From Lepus europaeus (lineage: Eukaryota; Chordata; Mammalia; Lagomorpha; Leporidae): 64,000 nucleotides of DNA. The DNA lies in assembly GCF_033115175.1 (NCBI RefSeq), contig NC_084838.1:66928468-66992467 (forward strand), given 5' to 3'. The notes below the pieces were generated by a model, which saw only the letters and a program-made list of their open reading frames with translations, was not told the DNA's origin and made no database searches. Shown here piece after piece: positions 34,144 through 45,242 of the stretch; the stretch's first letter is position 1, and each line of letters opens with the position of its first letter. The position numbers and the translations under genes are program-made.

Positions 34144-34405
34144 TTTTTAATTTATTTGAGAGGCCAAGAGACAGAGACAACACACACAAGAAGATCCCAT
34201 TTGCTGGCTCACTGCCCAATGATACCAGCTGGGTCAAGCAACAGCTAGAAGCCAGGAGCTCAATCCAGGTCTTCCGCAGGAGTGGCAGGGACCCAACCAC
34301 TTGAGTACCCTCTTCTCTCATGGTGCACATTAGCAGGAAATTAGAATCAGAACTGTGTTGAATCCAGGCACTCCAATATAGAATGTGGTCTCCCAGCTGC
34401 TGCCA
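34144..34405 (-). mobile_element. CSINE, inverted, highly diverged
   Basis: 'ttttaatttatttgagaggccaagagacagagac', 'gctagaagccaggagctcaatccagg' and 'gcacattagcaggaaattagaatcag' identify an old C repeat. Its head end is lost or degraded. The 169-aa minus-strand frame (33965-34474), longest in the window, runs through it and is not a gene. Confidence 0.8.
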
Positions 34406-34505
34406 ATACAGAATTCTGGATTTCCCAACCTCCTCACAATGCTTCACCTCCCTCTTCCTTACTTTAGGTACCATCTACTCAGTTTCTTGTGCTACAATAT
34501 ATGAT

Positions 34506-34629
34506 GATACTTCAAAAATTCACAGAAAATAGAATTAAACGATTTTTTTTGAATGCAAAAAAGTATGAAATCCATGCATAGTTTTTTTTTTCTTCACAAT
34601 ATGCGTTTTCCATGGACTTTTTCAAGTCT
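34506..34629 (+). mobile_element. Mariner-like MITE, copy 2
   Basis: Left end GATACTTCAAAAATTCACAG and right end CATGGACTTTTTCAAGTCTC form imperfect inverted termini about 124 bp apart. The inside reads 'gaaatccatgcatagtttttttt', shared with the other copies. The 62-aa minus frame across it is an artefact. Confidence 0.65.
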
Positions 34630-34643
34630 CCCCCCAGACCACT

Positions 34644-34973
34644 GGGGGCTGGTGCTGTGATATAGTGGGTAAAGTCTCTGCCATGATACCAGCATCCCAT
34701 GTGGGCACCAGTTCAAGTCCTGGCTGCTCCACTTCTGATCCTGTTCCCTGTTAATGTGCCTCAGAAGGCAGTGGAAGATGGCCCAAGTCCTTCAGCCCCT
34801 GCACCCATATGGGAGACCCAGATGAAGCTCCTGGCTGCTGGCTTCAGCCTGGCTTGGCCTTGGGTGTTGCAGCCATTTGGGGAGTGAACCATTGGATGGA
34901 AGATCTCTTTTTCTCTGTCTCTGTGTCTCTGTAACTCTGTCTTTAAAGTAATAAATAAATCTTTTTAAAAACA
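34644..34973 (+). mobile_element. CSINE, full length, older subfamily
   Basis: Head GGGGGCTGGTGCTGTGATAT, body and (TAAA)n tail are complete, with changes such as 'cctgttaatgtgcctcagaaggcag'. No duplication was found. It lies between two inverted CSINEs (34144 and 35174). Confidence 0.93.
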
Positions 34974-35071
34974 GAAATGCTGACTATTGACTCTTCTCTT
35001 CCCCTTACTCCCCATAACCTATCCACTAGCAAGGCCCATCAGTGAAGCTTCAAAACATGAGAGTATTAAAA

Positions 35072-35172
35072 AAGATCAAGGAAAATGTAATTAAATAATA
35101 TTTATTTTTAGGCAAAGAAATTTTAAAATCCATAGTTTTTACATAATAAATATTTTCAAGAATTTTTCTTTA
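35072..35172 (+). mobile_element. Mariner-like MITE, copy 3
   Basis: 'ggaaaatgtaattaaataatatttatttttaggcaaagaaattttaaaatccatagtttttacataata' follows the plus orientation of the family, and it ends 'atattttcaagaattttt'. The 5' terminus is not recognisable. The following CSINE was inserted at its 3' end. Confidence 0.5.
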
Positions 35173-35173
35173 A

Positions 35174-35489
35174 AAAGCACTTATGTATTTATTTATATGA
35201 AAGGTAGAGTGACATAGAGAGAGAGGGAGACAGAGATATTTTCCATCTATTGTTTCACTCCTCAAGTGACCACAAAAGCCAAGGTTGTGCCAGGCTGAAG
35301 CTAAGATTTTGGAATTCCATCTGGGTCTCCCACGTGGATGCCGAGGGTCCAGGTGTTTGACCCATCTTCCACTGTCTTCTCAGGCTCATTAGCAGGGAGC
35401 CATGTTGGAAGCAGAGCATCCAGGACTCTGTTATGTGATGCCGACATCATAGATGGTGGCTTAAACTTCTGTGCTACAATGCCAGCCCC
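35174..35489 (-). mobile_element. CSINE, inverted, inserted in MITE sequence
   Basis: Tail complement 'agcacttatgtatttatttatatgaaag' to head complement 'ctacaatgccagcccc'. Flanks ATTTTCAAGAATTTTT (before) and ATTTTCAATAACTTTTT (after) are a likely decayed duplication of MITE sequence. Open frames of 72 and 78 aa over it are artefacts. Confidence 0.92.
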
Positions 35490-35491
35490 CA

Positions 35492-35595
35492 CATTTTCAA
35501 TAACTTTTTCAAGATTCTTTGTAATTATGGATTTCAACTTTTTTGTACCAAAATAAGCTTATTCCATTTTCCACAAATTTATGAAGTACACTCAT
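35492..35595 (-). mobile_element. Mariner-like MITE, copy 4 (inverted)
   Basis: 'aattatggatttcaacttttttgtaccaaaataagcttattccattttccacaaatttatgaagtac' matches the reverse complement of the family and closely parallels the copy at 4501. Together with copy 3 it frames the CSINE, so two MITEs may have been adjacent before the CSINE arrived. Confidence 0.5.
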
Positions 35596-35639
35596 GCTTA
35601 CAGAATCTGAGCAACTTCCACTCTCTCCTGAAGTACTAC

Positions 35640-35920
35640 CATGGCTTCTTTTCTGGCCTCTTTGCTTTCACTTTTAGATTCCATGATCCATTTTCTTCTC
35701 ATAGCAGTCTAAGTTATCTTTATAGAACATAAATAATATCACCTCTCTGCTTGAAATCCCATAGTAAGTTCTCATAGAATAAAGACCAAGCCTTTATCAA
35801 GACCTACAGGCTCCCCTTTGTTGGGCCCCAGCCCAGCTCTCCTAGCTAATGTCTCATCATTGGCCTCATCCTCACTCTGCCATGCCTATTCAGTCACATC
35901 AAACTTCTCACTGCTCTTTT
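35640..35920 (+). mobile_element. LINE L2 fragment
   Basis: 'tcacctctctgcttgaaatcccatagtaag' and 'gaataaagaccaagccttt' followed by 'ctacaggctcccctttgttgggcccc' and 'ctctgccatgcctattcag' follow the L2 3' half. It stops at the CSINE at 35934. Confidence 0.6.
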
Positions 35921-35933
35921 GTTTTTGGATATT

Positions 35934-36365
35934 TATTTATTAATTTGAAAGAGTGACAGAGACAGAGGGAAGGAGAGAAAGAAAGGAAAGGAGGGGAGGA
36001 GGAGAGAGAAGGGGAAAGGAGGGGAGGGGAGAGGAGGGGAGGAGAAGGGAGGAGAAGGGAAGTGTGTGTGGGGGGAGAGAGAGAGAAAGAGGGAGAGAGA
36101 GAGAGAGAGAGAATGAATGAGAATCTTCCATCTATTGGTTCATACCCCAAATAACTGGGGCTGGGATAAGCCAAAGCCAGGATCCTAGAACTTCATCTGG
36201 GTGGCAGAATCCCATGCGCTGGAATCATCTTCCACTGCTTTTCCCAGCTGCATTATCAGGGAGCTGGATCAGAAGCGAAGCAACCAGGACTTGAACTGGT
36301 GCTCCAATACTATTTGCCAGCATTGCAAGTAGTAGTCTAACTCATTGCGCCACAACACCTGCCCC
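35934..36365 (-). mobile_element. CSINE, inverted, with large purine expansion
   Basis: A normal inverted C repeat is about 320 bp; this one is about 430 bp because the CT-rich segment (GA on this strand) has expanded. The body is recognised from 'gaatcttccatctattggttcataccccaa' to the head 'gcgccacaacacctgcccc'. Confidence 0.93.
35964..36113. repeat. Long homopurine (GGGGA/GA)n tract
   Basis: Bases 35964-36062 are 99 consecutive purines on the plus strand, then (GT)4, then 44 more purines (36070-36113). Several GGGG runs occur. Minus-strand Ser/Leu/Pro-rich open frames (63 and 88 aa) simply translate this tract. Confidence 0.95.
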
Positions 36366-37640
36366 TCTTGGATGCAATTTGAATCTAATAAGATTATGTT
36401 GTCATAGAGGTTCATAGACTCTCATGAGTCCTTACCCTTCTTGTCATTCATTCATTTACTCAACTAAATTATTCAGATCTAAAAATACAGCAAACACTAG
36501 CTTCAGAATGGGGATTTTTATTTCTCACTGTATTCCCTAAGAAGACCTTTGATACTTGCCATCACTTCTATTAGTTTCACAACTTTATCTTACTTTAAAA
36601 ATATTATTATAATCATTATTATGGAACTTATTACTACCTACATTTATATTTTATTTAAAAAAAACTTATTCTTTTCTCTTCAGTAGAGTACAAGTCCCTT
36701 AAGTATAAAATAAACTCCAGCAGTATAATATTTTCCAACTTTGAGTACCTCTTCATTAGGAAAGGGAGGATTGCAGTATTTTTATTGTGTTCAAATATAC
36801 TACCATATGTAGATAAAAATATATGTTTGAGATATCAGAAAATGATGGTGAAGTTGTGGATTATTAGGAAGTGGGGAACAGGAGTTAATTTACTAAGCTA
36901 TGGCAATTCATGATTCACCACACTCTACTTTTTGCATGGGCACATAAAAAGAATAATCAAAATGTAAGGAACTATAAGTACATTGAGGTAGTATCTGAAT
37001 GTCCTTGGGTCAGTAGCTGGAGAAGGGTGATTTACTTGATTGACCCTCAAAGTTAGCTGCAAATAGGAATCTTTCTGAGGTGATTTTCATACCTGCAGTT
37101 TCATCAGCCCCATTCCTGGCAGTTATGATTCTTTAAGGTTGGTGTGAAGCCTGGTACACTGAATGTTTTACAAAACTTTCTCAAAGCATTCTGGTTAGAT
37201 ATTTAAGAGGTGTTTTCAAATACATGATTCTTAAAATTTATAGAAGGCATTGGACCTTCTGGTAAATGTTTTCTTAAGTTGTTATCTAATGGTTGAAACT
37301 ATTTGCTAAGTATTCATGTAATATTGCTATTGTCAGCAAGCGATCTAGGACTTGCTCCCTCATTTCTCTATTCTAAGCCCAACTTGTTCTTTCATTTCTC
37401 TATTCTCCTCAAGGTAGGAAACTAATTCTATTATAAAGGAATCTGTAGGATGCACAATTTAATTTTTAGACCTTATAAAAGAGATGGCTAACATTTTTCT
37501 GTAATAGCATAGCCAAAATAAGATCTTAAATAATAATCTCATAGCTAGATTTACTTCGCCATCAGCCAAGTATACAGTAAGTAGAAAAAACCTCCCTTTC
37601 AGAACAAAGGGAAAGAAAGTTTTAAAGTGAGAACATAATT
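36366..37640. other. Single-copy sequence, nothing recognised
   Basis: 1.3 kb of AT-rich DNA. A 14-bp direct repeat CATTTCTCTATTCT at about 37362 and 37394 is the only internal repetition noted. No open frame of interest. Confidence 0.5.
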
Positions 37641-39069
37641 TTCCTCATGGGCATTGTCTACCTTAGAAAAACTACTACAGAACATGCCTGTGACTATAGA
37701 CTTGTAGTTCAGGCCACCGAAGATTAGAGATGGGACTTGGGCACTCCCTTGACTTGCATCCTCTGGTCTGCTTTAACAAAAACCAGGAGGAAAAGAAAGC
37801 TCGGCATCCGAAGCAATGGGTGGCAGGCCTATTAATGGCTGATCTGTACAGTGATCTGCCCTCAAGGAGACCCAACAGGCCAGTCCACTGCAGTGGCTTT
37901 CAATGTGGTAAGCCTGGGCTTCAGCAGAAGTCAACTTGTGAAGAGCCCTGGCAGCTCTGCCTAGAGTTGGATCACTGGAAATGGACCTGCCCTGGAGTCG
38001 AAGGATGCCCAGGTCAGAGCCACAGATCTTATTGGCTCTAAGCTGAAAAGCCCTTCACTCAGCCCAACTTCCAAAGTGACCACTGCAGCTGAGGGGATGG
38101 CCAAGTAGGGTCAGCAACATTGCAGGCAGAACTGTAAATTTCTTGTTAGAGATGCCACCTGCCTTTACCTGGCCAGCTCTCCTCCCAGGCCAGCCAAGTA
38201 ATGAAAGTCAATAGGGTGCCTTCCCCCAGGAGGTTCACACCTCCCTTAGGATGTACCCCATGTGAAGAGATAAATAGGTCTGGGCCTCTTAACTTACAAG
38301 GCCTAAAGCCCACCAGATTATTATCAAGGCCCTTCTGTCAGGTTCTATTTGCCTCTCAAACAGAAAACTTAATTGTAGCTTAGACAGCACCTTTCTTAGC
38401 TCCTCTATAATGATTCTGTCCTTGTTCTAGACCCTGTCTAGTGCACTTGGGCCTCATTCCTTTGTAATCATAACCTCTACTCTACCACCAATGGCTGTAC
38501 TCCCAAGCTGTGTGTACTGATGGTCCTCTTCCCCACTTAATGCTGTATAATTGTTCAGACCTGGTTAATGCCATCTTAGGATCATTGGTTACTATCCTCA
38601 CCCTGTCTTTTATGACCTTGTTTAAATATGATCAGAGTTGGCGAACTTGGAAGGCTTCCATAGCCTTGGCAACTCATGACGAGACCTAGGGTGGCTACTG
38701 GCGCCATAAACTAGAGTGTCAATTTGTTGGGTCAACAACAGGAGTCACTGTGCACTTGCTCCTCATGTGGGATCTTTGTCCTTAATTGTACATTGTGATT
38801 TAATGCTATAACTAGTACTCAAACAGTATGTTTCACTTTGTGTTTCTATGTGGGTGCAAACTGTTGAAATCTTTACTTAATATATACTAACTTGATCTTC
38901 TGTATATAAAGAGAATTGAAAATGAATCTTGATGTGAATGGAAGGGGAGAGGGAGCAGGAGAGGGGAGGGTTGCGGGTGGGAGGGAAGTTATGGGAGGGG
39001 GAAGCCACTGTAATCCATAAGCTGTACATTGGAAATTTATATTCAATAAATAAAAGTTAAAAAAAAAGC
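37641..39069 (+). mobile_element. Rabbit L1 (L1_Oc type) 3' UTR, 5'-truncated
   Basis: About 1.4 kb matches the long rabbit L1 3' UTR in order: 'ggctttcaatgtggtaagcctgggc', 'tggccaagtagggtca', 'gataaataggtctgggcctcttaacttacaaggcc', 'gaccttgtttaaatatgatcagagttgg', 'caacaacaggagtcactgtgcacttg', the G-rich block at 38939-39001, then AATAAA and poly(A). No ORF2 remains: truncation is in or just before the UTR. No exact duplication was found, so the left edge is approximate. Open frames of 103, 66, 60 and 81 aa inside are non-coding UTR. Confidence 0.93.
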
Positions 39070-40499
39070 AACCCCCCTCCCTAAAATCAGCATTTAAATA
39101 GTAGGTGAACAATGACATCTACCTCTCCTACTACAGAAATCTGACCCATTAGAAGCAGTATGCCTTTAGGAGTCAATAACTACTAACTATGGAATGCAAT
39201 GTTATTTCATTATACACTGCATGCCAGCCTCAAATACCATAATTAAATGTCTCTAATGAAGGAGATAAACATCCCATGAGGATTGAAATAGGACAAATTC
39301 TCATGCTACTCTTTTATAACTGTGAGTTTACTCTCTACTGAGAGGAAACAGAAATTTGAAATCAAATTCTCTAGCCTACAGCCTGCTAGTTTTTGTTGCC
39401 CTGGACTCTTCCATGCCCCACTGGAACTTGCTGCTTATAATTACAGGACACAAGCAATTCTGAACTCACAGTACATTGGGAAAGTAAACCTAATGGGCAT
39501 GCAAACTGCCAATTGTGGTGTCAGGAAAACTAACTAAGTATATTTCCAATCTTTAAAGCTCAAGTTTTCTGAACTTTGGATTGGCACAGCAGTACAAGGA
39601 TTTGAGTTTTATGAGGCTGGATGAAAACTTTATATTACTATGAAATGGAAAGAAATAAAGAGTTTTTCTTAAATTACCTACCTATTTTATTTGAAGCCAG
39701 ATTATTCCCAGTTCTAAAGCTGCGGTTTTAAATCCAGAATACGACCAGGGACCTAGGTGAAATGAGGTGGGAATTTAATGGTAATCAGTCCTCCTTGAAA
39801 ATATGTTGATGTTCTATGTTGTCAGCAATAGCTGACCACCTAAAGGAGTTTATCTATAGGTTTGCTTGTTAATCTGAAATTCAAATACAGCCACTAAACA
39901 GCGTGCCTTTCTATGCATTCACTTTAGTTGTTAAGCGGCACTATTAGAAGCTGGAATGCTTCTGCTGCTGTTAAATATATGCAAATACTTTAAACTCATT
40001 CCTCAGTTCAGAAAGCAGCAAATGTAAACCATCCCGTGATTCCTCGTTCTAGTCTCAGCAATGGGAAAGGGGAAATGCTTTTCCTCATAGCCCTCCATTC
40101 TCTTTGATATTCCATCACTCACTTTAAAGAAACCTCAACAGAATTCCTTGAAACAAAAGTAACAGCTTCCCAAAGAAAATTCCATACTAATGCAAATTAA
40201 TAAAAGATACAACAGAACAACTGATATAAAATATGAATAGATGCATGAAATGACACATTAACACTTCTTAGAAATCACAAGTGGACTATCAATAATAGAA
40301 CATGAGAAGTGACATCCTAATCTTGTCCAAAATAAAGGCCTTTAGCTACTATTTCAAATTTTGGGAACCAGAAATAAGAATGGTATACAAGTTACAAATA
40401 ACTATAATATAAAGTGAAAATGCCATAAAAGGATAGTGTTATAAGTAGTAGGCATTCAGATATGAGAAAGTCTCCCTCCCCAAACTCTACCCTCCTTAG
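39070..40499. other. Single-copy sequence with an octamer motif
   Basis: No repeat recognised. At 39700-40080 the sequence is of even composition, with an ATGCAAAT octamer at 39979-39986 and a small cluster of CpGs, so a conserved non-coding element is possible. The 71-aa frame at 39322-39537 has no domain. Confidence 0.4.
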
Positions 40500-40915
40500 A
40501 AGTTTCCTGGCTGAGTCAACATTTAAGGTAAACTTGAAACATAATTAAGACTTGGCTATAGGGAGTTAAAGATGGGGAAAGGCACTTCATGCAAAGAGAA
40601 CCTGATCAAAGTCATTAAATAAAGGGGAAGAAAATGTGTAAAGAAAAGTAAGTAGAAATAATTCCTTTGCTTTGTTTATAGACTTAGAGAATATGGCCAG
40701 AAGAAATACGTGAGCTTAGAGTCTACTTTTGAGAAAGTGAATGCATTCAGATTACTGAAGAATTTGAACAATACTCTAAGAACTCTGAGGGCAATAGAGT
40801 CATTGAAAAAATTTTAGGGACACAGAAGTGATGTAATTCTGATTTGTTTTAGGAGAATTCATCTAGCAACAATATGGACTGCCATAAAGATGAGGATTTA
40901 CAGAGATCTTGCTTA
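40500..40915 (-). mobile_element. LINE L2, inverted
   Basis: The plus strand reads 'aatactctaagaactctgagggcaatagagtcattgaaaaaattttagg', 'acacagaagtgatgtaattctgattt' and 'ctagcaacaatatggactg', which is the L2 reverse complement ('tttatcctaagagcaatgggaagccattgaagggtttt', 'gagtgacatgatctgattt'). It is a separate copy from the one at 6.6 kb, and from a neighbouring part of L2. Confidence 0.6.
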
Positions 40916-41064
40916 TGTATGTTGGTACTTTCAGGGTATTTGAACTTTATGCTTCAAAAATCTCTAGAATGAGATAAAGAGAATTTTCTGCATTTAATCA
41001 TTGGGGAACCTCTGGCATTTAACCATTAATACCTCTGTTTTTCCATTTAACATCTAAATTTTCA

Positions 41065-42615
41065 CAGTATCCCACATGGTCAATGTAATATTGAGCAAAA
41101 AATCAAAGTTGAGGAAATCATACTATCTGATCCTAAAATATACTACAAAGTTGTTGTAACCAAAAAAGCATGGTACTGGTATAGGAACAGACACACAGAC
41201 CAGCGGAACAGAATAAAGAGTCCTTTATAGTCAATTCCTTTTTGACAAAATTGCCAACAACACACAAGGTGGAAAGGACATTCTCTTCAATAGTGTTGGG
41301 ACCATTGAATATACAAGAGAAAAAGAATGAATTTATATACTTATATACAAAAATGAACTCAAAATTGATTAAGACTTAAATAGGAAGTGAAACTGTTACA
41401 TTTCCAGAAGAAAACATAGGAGGAAAGCTCCATTGTATTAGACTGGACAATGACTTACTCAAGAGATCCTCCATAGCATGGGTAAACAAAAGCAAAAACA
41501 GACAAATGAGATTATATCAAACTCAAAAGTTTCTGCACAGTAAAGGAAAAAAAAAACAGAATGAAGAGATAACCTATAAAATGGGAGAAAATATTTGCAA
41601 ATCATGCATCTGATAAGGGGCTGATATGCAAAATACATAAGGAAATAAAACAACCTAATAGTAGTAAAAGAAGTAACCCAGTTTTAAAAATGGGCAAAAG
41701 AACTGAATGGATAGTCTCGAAAGAACACTTGCAAATATTCATCAGCTATATGAAAAAATGTTCAATATTATTAATCATCAAGGACATGCAACTTAAGACC
41801 ATAATAAGGTATCCCCTCACTCCTATTAGAATGACTGTTATCTAAAGACAAGTATAACATGAGTTGGCGAAATTCTGGACAAAAGGGAATGCTTGAACAC
41901 TGTTAACAGGAATGTCAATTATTAGAGCCATTACAGAAATCCACAATGCAAATTCCTCAAAAAGGTAAAAATAGAACTACCATATGATCCAGCAATCCTT
42001 TCCTGGGTATATATCCAAAAGAAATAAAATCAGTACATTAAAGAAAAAAATCTATATTCCTATGTCTGTTGCATTACTTGCAACAGTCAAGGTATGGAAG
42101 AAACTTAAGAGTTCTTCAGTAAAGAAACTGTGGTATACATATACAATAGAATATACTAAAACTTTAAAAAGAACGAAAGCCTCTCCCTTGTGACAAGATG
42201 AACCAGGAGGATGTTATGTTAAATGAAAAATACAGGCACAGAAAGACAAATACTTACACTGAGGAGTCTAAAAAAGTTGAACTTGTAGGAAAAGAGTACA
42301 ATGGTAGTGTCTAGGGTCTGAGGGAGAAGGGCATTTGGAGACAGTAAAGGATGTAAAATTGAAAGCAAAATTTCAGTTGGACGGGAGGACTAGTTAAAAG
42401 AGAGCTATTATACAATGTTACCATCATTAAAAACAATTTTTTATATTCTTGAAAATTGCCAGTAAGTGTAGATTTAAGTATTATTAGTAGTACAAAAAAG
42501 GCTAAGTATAGGAGATAACATATGTGTTATTTAATTTGGTTTAGTCATTTCATGATGTCTACATATTTCAAAACCCACTGACAATAATAAATACATTCAC
42601 TTTTCATTTGTCAAA
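41065..42615 (+). mobile_element. L1M element: ORF2 C-terminal part and 3' UTR
   Basis: 1.55 kb follows the end of a mammalian L1 ORF2: 'tactacaaagttgttgtaaccaaaaaagcatggtactggtat', 'cacacagaccagcggaacagaata', 'tctgcacagtaaagg', 'aatgggagaaaatatttgcaaatcatgcatctgataagg', 'aactaccatatgatccagcaatcc', 'ctgtggtatacatatac'. An L1MA-like UTR follows, ending 'atttgtcaaataaaatgtaatc'. Many frameshifts and stops leave no intact frame; the protein is dead. It predates lagomorph-specific L1. Confidence 0.9.
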
Positions 42616-43235
42616 TAAAATGTAATCAATTGAAATGTCTTTGGACGCAAGTTACTGCAACTTCAAGATGGTGCTTATAATTACTAAGCTAAGATTTGGA
42701 TCAATATTTTTTCAAGGTATTCTTTATATTACAACTTCTCTTTTAGTATGGCAATTTTCCTATAGGTCTTTACATTGTAATAAAAGAAATAATCTAACAA
42801 TAATAAACTTCCCAACAAAAACCAAACCAAAATAAATAATAAAAGAAAATATCATATTGAGCTTGGCTTAGATATTCCTTTTAGTTATCATGTAAGATTG
42901 AGTGAGCTCCTTTGGATATATATTTCTTTAAAAATAAAAACAAAAACAGAGGTACACCCAGCCTAACTTTAACTATCTTTTCAAATGGTAAGTGTCCATA
43001 AATTTCTTACAAATGTAAGGCAATGAAAATTTTATTAATTTGTTGGAACCAAATTAGACTGTCTTTTCTTAAGAAAAAATTTTGGCAATCTAGGAATACA
43101 AGGTGAGTTCCTGAAGCAAGGATCAGCAAAAGCCAAATATACAAAGGGAAAACAAAGCTTCTATGCATTAAAAATAACAATAATAGGGGGAAAAGAAGAG
43201 GACAGAAAACAGAGAACTACAAAAATTATGGGAAC
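42616..43235. other. Single-copy AT-rich sequence, nothing recognised
   Basis: 620 bp following the L1M tail. The 66-aa frame at 42635-42835 has no motif. Confidence 0.5.
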
Positions 43236-43705
43236 TTCCATCAGTTTGCTAGTACTGCCATTACGAGGTACCACTAACTGAGTGGCATAAGTGATGATTT
43301 GTTATCTCACAAATCTCAAAGCTAGAATCTGATACCCCAGTGTTGGTAGGGTTGGTTTCTTCTGTAGTCTCCTGAGAACAAGACAGAGAATCTATCCCAT
43401 GCCTCTTGTTCAGCTCCTGGTCATTTATTGGCATTCCCTGGCTTCTTGCTTATCACCCTGATCTTCAATGAATATTAGATGTGTAAATGTGTGTCAGTGG
43501 CCACAACCCCTTTCCCACCCCCCACCCCACCCCCCTTTTTTAATAAGGACAATCATCACATTTGATTTGGGACTCACCCTGCTCCAGTATGACTTTAACT
43601 AGTTATATCTGCAATGACACCATACCCAAAGTAGGTTACATTTCTTGGTTCTCCAAGTTAGAAATTTAATATGAATTTTTAGGGCACATAATTGATCCTA
43701 CAAGA
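43236..43705 (-). mobile_element. MLT1-type LTR, inverted
   Basis: Plus-strand text is the MLT1 reverse complement: 'tcagtttgctagtactgccattacgaggtaccactaactgagtggc', 'gttggtttcttctgtag', 'ccctgatcttca', 'ataaggacaatcatcacatttgatttgggactcaccc', 'gacaccatacccaaagtaggttacat'. About 470 bp, near complete. A C-rich insertion (43506-43535) replaces part of the middle. Confidence 0.75.
43506..43535. repeat. C-rich low-complexity tract
   Basis: CCC(A/T) units with runs of up to six C lie in the middle of the MLT1 copy. Four or more C runs on one strand give G-quadruplex potential on the other. Confidence 0.8.
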
Positions 43706-44150
43706 TATGTGTAAGTGTTCTTCTTGGTAAAGATTAATGAAAATATATGAATTCCAACTCTGGCTGACACAGTATGTATAGGGAGATCCTGAACGTAAAT
43801 AATTCAGAAAAAAAGCAATTTCTTAGAAGATGTAAGCATCCCAGAATGGACTTTGTTGTGAGGATTTTGAGGATGCTGGCCTATCACCAAAACCTGAGAT
43901 ATGAGCACTAAATACTAACAGAGAGGGACTCCTACTAATATCTGTATTGTATAACTTTAAGCTATATGTGAATTTCTCTTTTATATATTTTGAAACTTGA
44001 TAATAGAGACATAGAAATTTCAGGCCAAGGAACCATAGAGAATATCTAAAATAAATGTAACCACAATGAGTTCTAAAGTTATCCTTCAAATTTTCTGCCA
44101 AGTAGTAATTCTGCATATTATTTCTCCTGTGTAAGTTGCATCATTGTATA
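43706..44150. other. Spacer between two MaLR LTRs
   Basis: 445 bp without a recognised element. The 97-aa minus-strand frame here (43823-44116) has no domain. Confidence 0.5.
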
Positions 44151-44151
44151 C

Positions 44152-44572
44152 TGCTATGGTTTGAGTGTATCTCCCAAGAGTTCACATACTGGAAGCTTGC
44201 TTCCCAATGTACTGATATGTTAGGTAATGGAACCTTTAAAAGATGGGGCTTAGAGATAATTAATTGCGTTACTGGAGGCACTGTCCTTTGAAGGAATTAA
44301 TATAATTCTCATAGGATCCTCATTACTTCTTGAGAGAGGGTTGTTTTAAAGGAGCAAGAGTGGTTCCTCCCTGCTCTCTGGCTTCCATCTTCATGTGATC
44401 TCTTACTTTCCTATGTGCTCCCTCCATGATGTCTCACCAAAAGCCAGGCAAATGGAACCATGCAACCTTGGACTTTCAACTTCTGAAACTGTGAGATAAG
44501 TAAACCTTTTTTTATACATTACCTAAACTTAGGCAAATTGTTACAGAAATAGAAAATGGACTAATACACTCA
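44152..44572 (+). mobile_element. MST-type LTR (ERVL-MaLR)
   Basis: Starts TGCTATGGTTTGAGTGTATC and ends 'gaaaatggactaatacactca', the typical MST/THE1 limits (TG...CA). In between are 'gatggggcttagagataattaatt', 'ttccatcttcatgtgatctctt' and 'gaaactgtgagataagtaaacctttttt'. About 420 bp, complete and solo. Confidence 0.85.
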
Positions 44573-44793
44573 CTTGGTACTTAAAGCAGTCCTTTTCAAA
44601 ATAAACCTGCTTAACTTTTCTTTGTCATGGATTTCTTAAATTTATATGACCATAAGATTCACTTCTGCATAACATTTTTAGGGTTGCAATGACCTAATGT
44701 TCCTCAAAATACACTTTACATATTGTGGGTATAGTACATACTCTGAGCTTAATGCTGAAAAGATTTCAGTTCAGAGGGGATGAAACTATTTGG

Positions 44794-45242
44794 TGTAGGC
44801 AGCCACAGGCAGTCGCCCCTTTTGTTTACACCTAAACATATGGATGGAGACATCCCGGCACAGACAATTAGGCTAAGGAGATTCCAGGAAGAGGCAGGAA
44901 GAACCTTATCTCACTGCTAGACTTCTCACAAGAGATGATGTAGATAATCAGCCACACCTGAAACCAGCATTTATCACCGAGGTGTTTTATTATACCCTTG
45001 TAATCTATGATTGATAACATTTTGTGACCTGTTAAAACTTTATCGGGAACTCTTTGTAATCCCAAAAGTCTTTTAGATATGTAAATCCTCTGTGTGCCTT
45101 CTTGTGTACAACTGGTCATGTTTAAATACCACTGGACTTGCCTTGATCGGGATTTGTCTTGGCTCCATTCTTGGCGTCCTTGTCCCCACATTCCCACTCT
45201 CTGTTTCAGGAAACCCGGTTCTTTGTGCTGCAGACCGGCACA
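44794..45242 (+). mobile_element. Solo LTR with 6-bp duplication (ERVK-like)
   Basis: The 449-bp block starts TGTAGGCAGCCACAGGCAGT and ends 'ctgcagaccggcaca'. Flanks are ATTTGG (44788-44793) and CTTTGG (45243-45248), a 6-bp duplication with one change, the length used by class II (ERVK) retroviruses. A TATA-like TTTAAATA is at about 45120. No AATAAA is evident. Family assignment rests on duplication length and termini only. The open frames of 109 and 78 aa overlap on opposite strands and are not genes. Confidence 0.6.

Noticed and set aside
33965..34474. 169-aa minus-strand open frame, longest in the window
   Set aside because: It runs through a decayed CSINE and its flank, has no domain, and is matched by an opposed open frame at 33978-34304.
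35908..36174. Ser/Pro/Leu-rich 88-aa and 63-aa minus frames resembling low-complexity proteins
   Set aside because: They are the complement of a homopurine expansion in a CSINE.
37362..37407. 14-bp direct repeat CATTTCTCTATTCT
   Set aside because: Short, low-complexity and not associated with any element boundary.
37641..38383. Several open frames of 60-103 aa that look gene-like in composition
   Set aside because: The sequence is the rabbit L1 3' UTR, which is non-coding.
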